DNA of 10,081 nt, from assembly GCA_964492825.1 (NCBI GenBank), contig CAZBLP010000060.1, positions 1 to 10,081 on the forward strand. The letters run 5' to 3'. The notes under the pieces are model-generated. The model saw only the letters and a program-made list of their open reading frames with translations. It did no database searches and was not told the DNA's origin. Source of the stretch: CAZBLP01 sp964492825 (lineage in GTDB: Bacteria > DYJV01). Both the position numbers and the translations under genes were made by a program. Shown here piece by piece: positions 1-6,665 of the stretch (position 1 is its first letter; every line of letters starts with the position of its first letter).

Positions 1-1
1 T

Positions 2-100
2 ATTGTTTCATTACCAATGGAAGATATGTATCCTTTTCTTAATAGGGAAGCTTTGAAAAGAGAGATGTTAGTGCCTATTTTGCCAGAAAGTAAATTTTAA
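2..100 (+). CDS. C-terminal end of an unidentified protein (partial)
   Basis: An open frame enters from the left edge and stops at TAA (98-100), giving 32 residues that begin IVSLPMEDMYPFLNR and end VPILPESKF. The other forward frame I read from the first base hits a stop early. The stop lies only 8 bases before the next start, as expected for the last codons of an upstream gene in the same operon. The fragment is too short and has no motif I recognise, so I give no function. Its position suggests another glycan or sugar-nucleotide enzyme, but that is inference from neighbours only. Confidence 0.6.
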   Translation: MVSLPMEDMYPFLNREALKREMLVPILPESKF

Positions 101-108
101 TTTTAAAA

Positions 109-612
109 ATGGAAATTAAGGATATTTTAAATATATTAAAAGGTAAAATAAAAAATCCGGAAAAAGGTTTAGGTGATGAATTATTCAGATTTATTTCAAC
201 TCTAACCCCTATTGTTAATGTTGATTTATTAATTAAAAATGAAAAAGGAGATACTCTTCTTACATGGCGTGACAGAATGTATCATTTTAAACCGGGTTGG
301 CATATCCCAGGTGGAATTGTAAGGTATAAAGAAACATTGAAACAGAGAATTTTCAAAGTTGCTGAAATTGAACTTGGAACAAAAGTATCTTTTAATGAAA
401 AGCCAATTGCAATAAAGGAAATGATGGTGCCGGAGTTGAGAGAGCGTGGTCATTTTATTTCTTTTCTGTTTTTTTGTAAATTAGAATTACCATTAAAAAA
501 AGAATTGGAATTTAAAGGTAACAGACCTATTCCCGGGCAATGGAAATGGTTTTCAAAATGTCCGGAAGATCTAATAGAAATTCATAAGAAATATTATAAA
601 CAATTTTTTTAG
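109..612 (+). CDS. Nudix hydrolase, divergent GDP-mannose mannosyl hydrolase-like
   Basis: This 167-residue protein carries one Nudix fold. The segment TPIVNVDLLIKN (33-44), the WHIPGG stretch (64-69) and the degenerate Nudix box (69-91, ending EIELG) resemble GDP-mannose mannosyl hydrolase (Gmm/WcaH), whose box also lacks the usual REUXEE glutamates. Gmm cleaves GDP-mannose to GDP and mannose and is common in exopolysaccharide clusters. In an alignment from memory to the E. coli enzyme, Asp39, Arg54 and the metal-binding Glu88 are kept. The Arg after PGG is Ile70, the box Arg is Lys83, and the His thought to be the general base appears replaced by Pro near 142. It may therefore use another substrate or be weakly active. 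The ATG at 109 has no clear Shine-Dalgarno sequence and lies 8 bases after the preceding stop, which suggests translational coupling. Nudix membership is firm; the substrate is not. Confidence 0.8.
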   Translation: MEIKDILNILKGKIKNPEKGLGDELFRFISTLTPIVNVDLLIKNEKGDTLLTWRDRMYHFKPGWHIPGGIVRYKETLKQRIFKVAEIELGTKVSFNEKPIAIKEMMVPELRERGHFISFLFFCKLELPLKKELEFKGNRPIPGQWKWFSKCPEDLIEIHKKYYKQFF

Positions 613-618
613 AAAGGG
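613..618 (+). promoter_or_regulatory. Ribosome binding site for the GTG-started radical SAM gene
   Basis: AAAGGG lies about 7 bases before the GTG at 626. No ATG nearby keeps the frame with comparable spacing, so this site decides the start of the first radical SAM gene. Confidence 0.6.
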
Positions 619-625
619 TATAACT

Positions 626-1726
626 GTGACTGAGAAAAAATTAAAAAGTTCTGAAATAAGAAAACGAAACAAGTTAAAATTAGAGAAACCTTATGTTTAT
701 GAAAAAATATTGAAATTTGAGGAAAAATTGCGTCAAGGAGAAAGTATTGCAATTATTCAGTTTCAATTTAACTATAGTTGCAATTTTAGATGCATCCACT
801 GTTCTGCAAACAGATTTATGAATAAGAGAAAAGCACGTTCCTTTACAGTTGATGATGTTAAAAATTTAGCTGAACAGGCAGATGAACTTGGGCTTGCAAG
901 ATTTGTTATGACAGGCGGAGAACCTTTAATTGCAAAAGAACTTGACGAATTTGTAGAAGCTATTAATCCTGATAAGTTTTACATTAATTGTGATACAAAC
1001 GGATGGTTGCTTGACAACAAAAAAGCAAGGCATTTAAAAAATATAGGTATTGACAGAATACAACTGAGCATAGACAGTTTAAATCCGGAAGAGCATGATA
1101 GTTTTAGAAACAGAAAAGGTGCTTTTGAAAAAGCTTTAAGAGCGGTTGATGCTGCTGTGGATGCGGGGCTTGATATTTTTATACAAACAGTAGCAACAAA
1201 ACAGAGACTTTATTCGGAAGAATTTGTCAGATTTATTGAGTATTTTAATAAAAGAGATATAGGAGTTTTTGTGTCGTTTGCAAAACCTGTGGGAGTATGG
1301 GAAGGCAAGTTTGATGTTATGATTGATAAAAAAGATATAATCTATTTTGAAAGAGAGTTGGAAACAAAATACAATGTTTTCAGTCATTTGACCCCGGCAT
1401 ACGGATTGAATATGGGGTGTATTGCGGTTAAAGGGATGATTTCAATAACTCAATATGGTGATGTTATGCCATGTCCATATATTCATGTATCGCTGGGAAA
1501 TGTTTTTGAAGAACCACTGGAAAAAATTATAAGGAGGGGACTTGATATAAAATTTTTTGGCGAACATGTTAATACATGTCTCATAGCCGAAGACAGAGAA
1601 TTTATAGAAAAGTATATTGTAAAAAATGTATATAACAAGCCTTTGCCTGTTCCATATTATGATGTTTTTACATTAGAAGATAAAACTGAAATATATTTTA
1701 ATAAAAGTAAGGATTTTTTTAAATGA
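626..1726 (+). CDS. Radical SAM protein with SPASM/twitch-like C-terminal region
   Basis: This 366-residue protein is a radical S-adenosylmethionine enzyme. The cluster motif CNFRCIHC places the three [4Fe-4S] ligands at Cys52, Cys56 and Cys59 (CxxxCxxC). TGGEP at 96-100 is the SAM-contacting GGE motif, and LSID (147-150) is a typical core strand. Cys265, Cys283 and Cys318 lie in a SPASM- or twitch-like region (QYGDVMPCPYIH), which would hold an auxiliary cluster. I see fewer cysteines there than in a full SPASM domain. Such enzymes generate a 5'-deoxyadenosyl radical to modify peptides, sugars or other small molecules. No precursor-peptide gene is visible beside it, and the surrounding genes point to a sugar or glycan substrate. 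The start is GTG 626, 13 bases after the Nudix stop. The stop overlaps the next start as ATGA. Family is certain; reaction is unknown. Confidence 0.9.
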   Translation: MTEKKLKSSEIRKRNKLKLEKPYVYEKILKFEEKLRQGESIAIIQFQFNYSCNFRCIHCSANRFMNKRKARSFTVDDVKNLAEQADELGLARFVMTGGEPLIAKELDEFVEAINPDKFYINCDTNGWLLDNKKARHLKNIGIDRIQLSIDSLNPEEHDSFRNRKGAFEKALRAVDAAVDAGLDIFIQTVATKQRLYSEEFVRFIEYFNKRDIGVFVSFAKPVGVWEGKFDVMIDKKDIIYFERELETKYNVFSHLTPAYGLNMGCIAVKGMISITQYGDVMPCPYIHVSLGNVFEEPLEKIIRRGLDIKFFGEHVNTCLIAEDREFIEKYIVKNVYNKPLPVPYYDVFTLEDKTEIYFNKSKDFFK

Positions 1727-2745
1727 AAGCAAAAGATTTAACAGGAAAGGCGCCTGGTGGAAAAAGAAAAAAATTAACAGATATTTTACCACTAAAAACT
1801 CCTTTAATAATAGAATATTATCCAATTTATGCATGCAATTTTAAGTGTAATTATTGCCTCTTTTCTTTGCCTAAAAATAAAAGGCATTTTATTTCAAATG
1901 TTACTGTTATGGATTTGAACCTGTTTAAAAAAAGTATTGATGATATAAAAGAATTTCCCGAAAAGGTAAAAATGTTGAGATTCGGCGGTATTGGCGAACC
2001 TTTAATGCACAATAATATTTCTGAAATGGTAAAATATGCATATGAAAATCAAGTTGCTGAGACAATAGAGATAATTTCAAATGGCTCATTGCTTAACAAA
2101 TCATTGTCTGATAAACTGATTAATGCCGGATTAACTCGTTTGATAATTTCAGTTCAAGGAGTTTCAGGAGAAAAATATAAAAAAGTTTCGGATGTGGATT
2201 TAAATTTTAACAGTTTTATAAAAAATATAGAGTATTTTTATAAGAACAAGATAAATACTCATCTTTATATTAAAATAGCGGATGTTGCTCTTGATAATGT
2301 TCAGGAAGAAAAAACCTTTTTTGAGTTATTCGGTGATATTTGCGATTCAATTGCAGTGGAACATATTGTTCCCATTCAACAACATATTGATTATAAAGGG
2401 ATAATAAGGGAAGATAACTTAGATATTACACAGTTTGGTCAAAATGCAATTGATGTGAAGATTTGCCCCCAACCGTTCTTTACTTTAAGAATCAACACTG
2501 ATGGTAAAATATTGCCATGTTACTCTTTTGAATTTCCTTGTTTTGTAGGAGATTGCAATTTGAATTCTGTTACTAAAATATGGGAAAGTAAAGAATATAA
2601 CAATTTTAGATTGAAAATGTTACATGGAAGAGAAACAGTTTCTGAAATTTGCAAAAAATGTAAAATAATAAAACATAGAATTTTTCAAGAAGATATTATA
2701 GAGCAAAAAGATGCTGATAGATTGAGGATATACTATAGTGTATAA
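1723..2745 (+). CDS. Radical SAM/SPASM domain protein
   Basis: This is a second, distinct radical SAM enzyme of 340 residues. The motif CNFKCNYC gives Cys38, Cys42 and Cys45, and FGGIGEP (87-93) is the GGE-type SAM-binding motif. The C-terminal part is a fuller SPASM domain: Cys248, Cys266, Cys273 and Cys278 around INTDGKILPCYSFE, then CKKC at 310-313, enough for one or two auxiliary iron-sulfur clusters. The ATG at 1723 overlaps the previous stop by four bases (ATGA) and is preceded by AAGGA at 1709-1713, so the two radical SAM proteins should be made in similar amounts. The next gene, an oxidoreductase, overlaps this one by 8 bases. In aminoglycoside pathways radical SAM/reductase pairs such as AprD4/AprD3 remove a sugar hydroxyl, which makes a sugar substrate plausible, but I cannot assign the reaction from sequence. 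Confidence 0.9.
   Translation: MKAKDLTGKAPGGKRKKLTDILPLKTPLIIEYYPIYACNFKCNYCLFSLPKNKRHFISNVTVMDLNLFKKSIDDIKEFPEKVKMLRFGGIGEPLMHNNISEMVKYAYENQVAETIEIISNGSLLNKSLSDKLINAGLTRLIISVQGVSGEKYKKVSDVDLNFNSFIKNIEYFYKNKINTHLYIKIADVALDNVQEEKTFFELFGDICDSIAVEHIVPIQQHIDYKGIIREDNLDITQFGQNAIDVKICPQPFFTLRINTDGKILPCYSFEFPCFVGDCNLNSVTKIWESKEYNNFRLKMLHGRETVSEICKKCKIIKHRIFQEDIIEQKDADRLRIYYSV
2724..2728 (+). promoter_or_regulatory. Ribosome binding site for the GTG-started oxidoreductase gene
   Basis: GAGGA lies inside the end of the second radical SAM gene, 9 bases before the GTG at 2738. It supports that GTG as the start and an 8-base overlap of the two genes. Confidence 0.6.
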
Positions 2746-3661
2746 TTTAGCAATATTAGGTGCAAATTCTCATATAGGAAAATCTTTGATATTTAATTTT
2801 TCTAAAACTAATGAATTTTCATTGTATCTTTTTACAACCAGAGAAAAAATATTAAATGAATTTTTAGATAAGAACGGGATATTAAATGCGAGTATTTGCA
2901 ATAACTATGAAGATTTTCATAAAAATAATCTTGATATAATAATTAACTGTATAGGCATTGGAACTATTAATAAGTTTCAAGGTGAGTATTACAAATATTT
3001 TACTATTACTGAAAAATTTGACAACATGATTATTGAATATCTGATAAAAAAACCGCAAACACTATATATTTCTATTGGAAGCGGAGCGGTTTATGGCGGG
3101 AACTTTAAAGAACCGGTTAACTTTGAAAGTAAAAACTGTATTAAAGTAAATAATATTCTGCCAGAAGATTATTATTCCATTGTCAGAATAAATTCCGAAG
3201 CAAAACACAGAGCATTTTCAAATTTGAACATTGTAGACATAAGAATATTTTCTTTTTTTAGCAGATTTATTGATGTGATTAATGATAAATATATGATAAC
3301 AGAAATAATAACCTGCATTAAGACAAAAAAGAAATTTATAACTGATTCCAATAATATTATTAGAGATTATATACATCATGAAGACTTGTTTGCGTTCATC
3401 TTGAAACTTGTTGATATTCAAAGACTAAATGCCGCTTTCGACATATTAAGCAAAAAAACTATTGAAAAGTTTGAGCTGTTAAATTTTTTTGCAAATCAAT
3501 ATGGACTTGAATTTGAGATAATGGAAAATTTTCATTTCCAAAGTGCTACAGGTTCTAAAATTAGATATTACTCAACATGGGAACAAACCAAGACAATAGG
3601 ATTCAAACCGAAACATTCATCGTTGGATACAATACGAAAGGAAATGAATTTTTTATTGTGA
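2738..3661 (+). CDS. NAD(P)-dependent epimerase/dehydratase-family oxidoreductase (extended SDR)
   Basis: This 307-residue protein begins with a Rossmann beta strand and nucleotide-binding loop, LAILGANSHIG (4-14), in which the middle glycine of GxxGxxG is replaced by serine. NCIGIG (70-75) fits the second conserved NNAG-like position. SIGSGAVYG (112-120) supplies the catalytic serine and Tyr146 the catalytic tyrosine, but the expected YxxxK lysine reads Arg150 (YSIVR). Members reduce, epimerise or dehydrate nucleotide-linked sugars in the cytoplasm. A 4-keto-reductase finishing a deoxysugar, or a reductase partner of the adjacent radical SAM enzyme, both fit the context. The start is GTG 2738, supported by GAGGA 9 bases upstream, and it overlaps the previous gene by 8 bases. 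Superfamily assignment is firm. The specific activity is unknown, and the altered active site leaves some doubt that it is a standard SDR. Confidence 0.8.
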   Translation: MYNLAILGANSHIGKSLIFNFSKTNEFSLYLFTTREKILNEFLDKNGILNASICNNYEDFHKNNLDIIINCIGIGTINKFQGEYYKYFTITEKFDNMIIEYLIKKPQTLYISIGSGAVYGGNFKEPVNFESKNCIKVNNILPEDYYSIVRINSEAKHRAFSNLNIVDIRIFSFFSRFIDVINDKYMITEIITCIKTKKKFITDSNNIIRDYIHHEDLFAFILKLVDIQRLNAAFDILSKKTIEKFELLNFFANQYGLEFEIMENFHFQSATGSKIRYYSTWEQTKTIGFKPKHSSLDTIRKEMNFLL

Positions 3662-3669
3662 TTTCAGTT

Positions 3670-4689
3670 ATGAATAGACCATTACTTAGTATTTTAATAA
3701 CTACATTTAACAGAGCTTATTTTTTAAAAAAATTGTTAAAAAGTATTTCGGAAAATTGCAGCAATTATGATGATATAGAGATTGTAGTGTTTAATAATGG
3801 CTCTACAGATAATACACAAAATGTTATTGAAGAATTCAAGAATAAAATCCCAGGGATAAAGACAGACAGTGTAAAAGATACTCTTGATTTTACAGGGGGA
3901 TTTTTTAAACTTGCAAGTATGGGAAATGGAAAATATTTTTGGTATATAGGAGATGATGATTTTATTACCATGCAAATAGATGTGTTAATTTCTTTTCTCA
4001 AACAAGAACAACCTGATATAGTTTTGTTAAATCATCTTTTTTATATTCAAGAAAAGGAAACTGATAATGAAAAAATAATAGATAAAAAAAATTTTTTATT
4101 TAATAGGAATGAAAAAGCAGTTTTTAGCAATTATATGGATTTTATAAAAAATATTAAACATGTTAACGGATTTTTCACTCATATAGCAACTTGTGTTTTT
4201 AAAAAAGAAAAGTTTACGAAATTTATTTCTAATGAAATTATAGAGAAATATAAAAAATCGAGAAGCCATCATATATTCCTGTTTCTTTCTGTTTTAAAAA
4301 GTTCCGAGAAAATTGTATATCTGGATGATAAGCTTATATGTCTTAGAATCGGAGCTCCTTTTGCAGAATGGTTTACTCTTAAAGGAAGAGTTGAAAGAAT
4401 AAAAATGAGTACTGAATATTTTGTGGAAATGGTTAAAGATGTATTTGAAGAAGGAGAAGTAATAAGTCATTTTAAAACTTTAATTCTTAAACAAGATGTT
4501 TTTGTGTTGATAATCGGAGCCAAATTAAAACTTGAAAACACCAACTTTAATTATTTTTTAAAAATTTTTAAAATGCTGAAAAAAAATTACAGCGAATTTT
4601 ATTTTTTATGGTTTGCCATTTTGCCAATGATTTTAATTCCGTCATTTTGTTATAAGATTTTGTATAATATTTATTTAAAATTTAGATAA
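3670..4689 (+). CDS. Family 2 glycosyltransferase (GT-A fold) with a C-terminal hydrophobic helix
   Basis: This 339-residue protein opens with the classic GT2 strand PLLSILITTFNRA (4-16), continues with IEIVVFNNGSTDNT (36-49), and has the metal- and nucleotide-binding acidic motif GDDD (94-97) in WYIGDDDF. It should transfer one sugar from a nucleotide donor to the growing lipid-linked oligosaccharide on the cytoplasmic face of the membrane. A hydrophobic stretch near 310-332 (FLWFAILPMILIPSF) could anchor the C-terminus. I chose ATG 3670 because the GT2 domain starts right after it. An in-frame GTG at 3658, which overlaps the previous stop as GTGA, would add four residues and fits the overlapping style of this operon. 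A longer in-frame extension to 3577 would overlap the oxidoreductase by about 85 bases and is unlikely. Donor and acceptor sugars cannot be read from sequence. It appears to be the last gene of the first unit. Confidence 0.9.
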   Translation: MNRPLLSILITTFNRAYFLKKLLKSISENCSNYDDIEIVVFNNGSTDNTQNVIEEFKNKIPGIKTDSVKDTLDFTGGFFKLASMGNGKYFWYIGDDDFITMQIDVLISFLKQEQPDIVLLNHLFYIQEKETDNEKIIDKKNFLFNRNEKAVFSNYMDFIKNIKHVNGFFTHIATCVFKKEKFTKFISNEIIEKYKKSRSHHIFLFLSVLKSSEKIVYLDDKLICLRIGAPFAEWFTLKGRVERIKMSTEYFVEMVKDVFEEGEVISHFKTLILKQDVFVLIIGAKLKLENTNFNYFLKIFKMLKKNYSEFYFLWFAILPMILIPSFCYKILYNIYLKFR

Positions 4690-4728
4690 AAATTTATATC
4701 TGATATTATCAACAGATTGTAATATGGT

Positions 4729-4757
4729 TTGACAAACATAGATTAAGAAAATATATT
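4729..4757 (+). promoter_or_regulatory. Strong sigma70-type promoter for the second transcription unit
   Basis: TTGACA (4729-4734) is followed by a 17-base spacer and TATATT (4752-4757), matching 11 of 12 consensus positions with ideal spacing. Transcription should begin near 4764 and give a leader of roughly 120 bases before the carbamoyltransferase. It lies in the only sizeable gap between genes on the + strand. AT-rich DNA yields chance -10 boxes, but a perfect -35 at perfect spacing in the right place is less likely to be accidental. I see no intrinsic terminator between the glycosyltransferase stop and this promoter, so read-through from upstream is possible. Confidence 0.65.
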
Positions 4758-4795
4758 TGATTTCATGTAATTACAGATATTTTTGTAAAAGTTAT

Positions 4796-4855
4796 ATGGT
4801 GATACCGGGATTAATCTTGATTCAGGCATTAAATTATTATAGAATGACATGGTAA
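4796..4855 (+). other. Possible 19-residue leader ORF in the 5' untranslated region
   Basis: An ATG at 4796 opens a 19-residue frame that ends with TAA at 4853-4855, inside the leader downstream of the predicted promoter. It begins MVIPGLILIQ. It has no clear Shine-Dalgarno sequence and no run of regulatory codons typical of attenuation. A chance frame of this length is common, and a decayed gene remnant is an alternative. Confidence 0.15.
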
Positions 4856-4873
4856 CAGGATATAAAAATGTGT

Positions 4874-4879
4874 AGGAGG
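4874..4879 (+). promoter_or_regulatory. Consensus ribosome binding site before a TTG start
   Basis: AGGAGG is a perfect Shine-Dalgarno match, 8 bases before TTG 4888. It fixes the start of the carbamoyltransferase at a non-ATG codon. A strong site paired with a weak start codon may balance expression. Confidence 0.8.
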
Positions 4880-4887
4880 AAAAATAA

Positions 4888-6639
4888 TTGAATGTATTTG
4901 TAATATATGCTGAACATAATGCAACTGTAGGTTTTTTTTCAAATGGTAAATGCCGTGAAATTATACACGAAGAAAAGTTTACAAATATAAAAAATTATCA
5001 TGGATTTCCTATGAAATCCATAGAATATATAAGAAAAAAATATAAAATTCGTACATTTGATAAGTGTATTTGTGTTTTAAGGAAAAAGTCCATTCCTGAA
5101 GTTCAAAAAAAAGTTTCATTAATAGAAAGAGTATATCCAACAAGTTTCTCCAATTTTTTTAGTACTGTAGATTATTATTTTCCAATACTTTTTAAAGTTT
5201 TTTACAATCCTATTAGAATTGTCTTAAACTTTATTTTTGATACTATAAAAAAGGAGAAACTGAAAAATTGGTTAATAAAAAAGAAATTAATATCTTCAAA
5301 AGATGATTTAATATTTTTGGACCATCATTTATGTCACGGTATGACTCCGCTATATTTCTATTTAATAAAAGAAAGAACATTAGTATTAACTTTGGATGGC
5401 CAAGGAGATTATTATTGTGGTAAAATTTTTGTCTATGAAAATAATAAGATTAAAGAGATTCTGAAAATGGATGATAGAGCATCTTTAGGAGGACTTTATG
5501 CGAGAATAACAAGTTTTTTAGGTATGAAACCTGTTGAACACGAATATAAAGTTATGGGATTATCAGCGTATGTAACTGATGAGAATTATTATAAAGAAAT
5601 TTTAGAAAAGTTAAAAAAAATAATCAAATTTAATAAAGAGGAATTACAATTTTGGTTTAAATATAGATTTGACTATGGACTGTTAACTTTTTTTAAAAAA
5701 CAATTAATAGGTTACAGATTTGATAATATTGCAGCAGCAGTTCAAAAGTTATTAGAAGAATATGTAACAGAATGGATACGAGAAGCAATAAAAAAAACAG
5801 GCATTAGAACAATAGCTGTTAGCGGTGGAGCTTTTATGAATGTTAAATTGAATCAAAAGATATTATTTATGCCTGAGGTAAAGAAGGTATATTTTCAGCC
5901 AAGTTGCGGGGACGATAGTTTGTCCATAGGAGGCTCGGCAAAGGTATTTATGGATAACAACATAAAACTAAATCCTATAAAAACGATGTATTTAGGCTTG
6001 GAATATACAAATAAAGAGGTTGAAGAATTTTTGGGAGAAAATAATTATTTCGAAAAATATCAGATAAAGTATTATGACGATATAGAGAAAATGGTTGCAG
6101 AGATGCTTGCAGAATTTAAAATAGTTGCAAGGTTAAAAGGAGCAGGAGAATGGGGTGCAAGGAGCCTCTGTAACAGAGCAATTTTAGGTAATGCAAGTGA
6201 TTTAAAAACTTTCTATCAAGTTAATGATATGATTAAGATGCGGGATTTCTGGATGCCGTTTGCACCAACTATATTGGAGGAATGGGCGCCGGAATATATA
6301 AAAAATTGGAATATAATTAAGGAAAAAGCGTATGAATCCTCTAAATATATGATTATAACATTTGATAGCACAAAACTTGCACAGGAGCATTTAATAGCTG
6401 CAATTCATCAAAAGAATAAAACATTAAGGCCTCAGATATTAGCTGAAGAAGATAATTATGATATGTATAAATTGTTAAAATATTATGAAAAACTAACAGG
6501 GATGGGAGGTTTGTTGAATACTTCGTTAAATCTACACGGTTATCCTTTAGTGGGAACATTAGAACAATCTATGTTTACTTTTGAAAATTCCGGTTTAATG
6601 TATATGGCTTTAGAAAATTTTTTAATTTGTAAAAAATAG
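4888..6639 (+). CDS. Carbamoyltransferase, NodU/TobZ/CmcH family
   Basis: This 583-residue protein has the usual family length and motif order. An N-terminal His10 sits in the position of the family HDSA motif. DHHLCH (145-150) holds the metal-binding histidines, and LDGQGD (169-174) is the DGxGD motif. EYKVMGLSAY (219-228) and GGAFMN (313-318) follow, then SCGDDSLSIGG (339-349). The YrdC-like C-terminal part has GEWGARSLCNR (420-430), MPFAP (456-460) and LNTSLN (543-548). Relatives transfer the carbamoyl group of carbamoyl phosphate, through carbamoyl-adenylate, to a hydroxyl of a sugar or antibiotic. Here the acceptor is probably a sugar of the surface glycan. The family pattern GPRALG reads GARSLC, an unusual set of changes. 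TTG 4888 is the start because AGGAGG precedes it by 8 bases and the conserved N-terminal strand begins at once. The gene opens the second unit, behind a near-consensus promoter, and is followed 26 bases later by a HAD phosphatase. Confidence 0.9.
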   Translation: MNVFVIYAEHNATVGFFSNGKCREIIHEEKFTNIKNYHGFPMKSIEYIRKKYKIRTFDKCICVLRKKSIPEVQKKVSLIERVYPTSFSNFFSTVDYYFPILFKVFYNPIRIVLNFIFDTIKKEKLKNWLIKKKLISSKDDLIFLDHHLCHGMTPLYFYLIKERTLVLTLDGQGDYYCGKIFVYENNKIKEILKMDDRASLGGLYARITSFLGMKPVEHEYKVMGLSAYVTDENYYKEILEKLKKIIKFNKEELQFWFKYRFDYGLLTFFKKQLIGYRFDNIAAAVQKLLEEYVTEWIREAIKKTGIRTIAVSGGAFMNVKLNQKILFMPEVKKVYFQPSCGDDSLSIGGSAKVFMDNNIKLNPIKTMYLGLEYTNKEVEEFLGENNYFEKYQIKYYDDIEKMVAEMLAEFKIVARLKGAGEWGARSLCNRAILGNASDLKTFYQVNDMIKMRDFWMPFAPTILEEWAPEYIKNWNIIKEKAYESSKYMIITFDSTKLAQEHLIAAIHQKNKTLRPQILAEEDNYDMYKLLKYYEKLTGMGGLLNTSLNLHGYPLVGTLEQSMFTFENSGLMYMALENFLICKK

Positions 6640-6665
6640 ATTAAAGTTTATTTAAAAGCAAAAAA

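Noticed and set aside
3577..3669. Upstream extension of the glycosyltransferase frame to 3577
   Set aside because: It would overlap the oxidoreductase by about 85 bases, lies before the conserved GT2 first strand, and reads as out-of-frame oxidoreductase sequence. ATG 3670 or GTG 3658 are better starts.
4698..4717. Possible intrinsic terminator after the glycosyltransferase (ATCTG/CAGAT)
   Set aside because: The stem has only five base pairs, the loop is ten bases, and there is no T-tract after it.
4932..4939. Runs of eight T inside coding sequence (4932-4939, 6867-6874, 9730-9737, 9817-9824) as phase-variation switches
   Set aside because: Runs of this length are expected in DNA this AT-rich, all the affected frames are intact, and no G/C tract or longer repeat is present.
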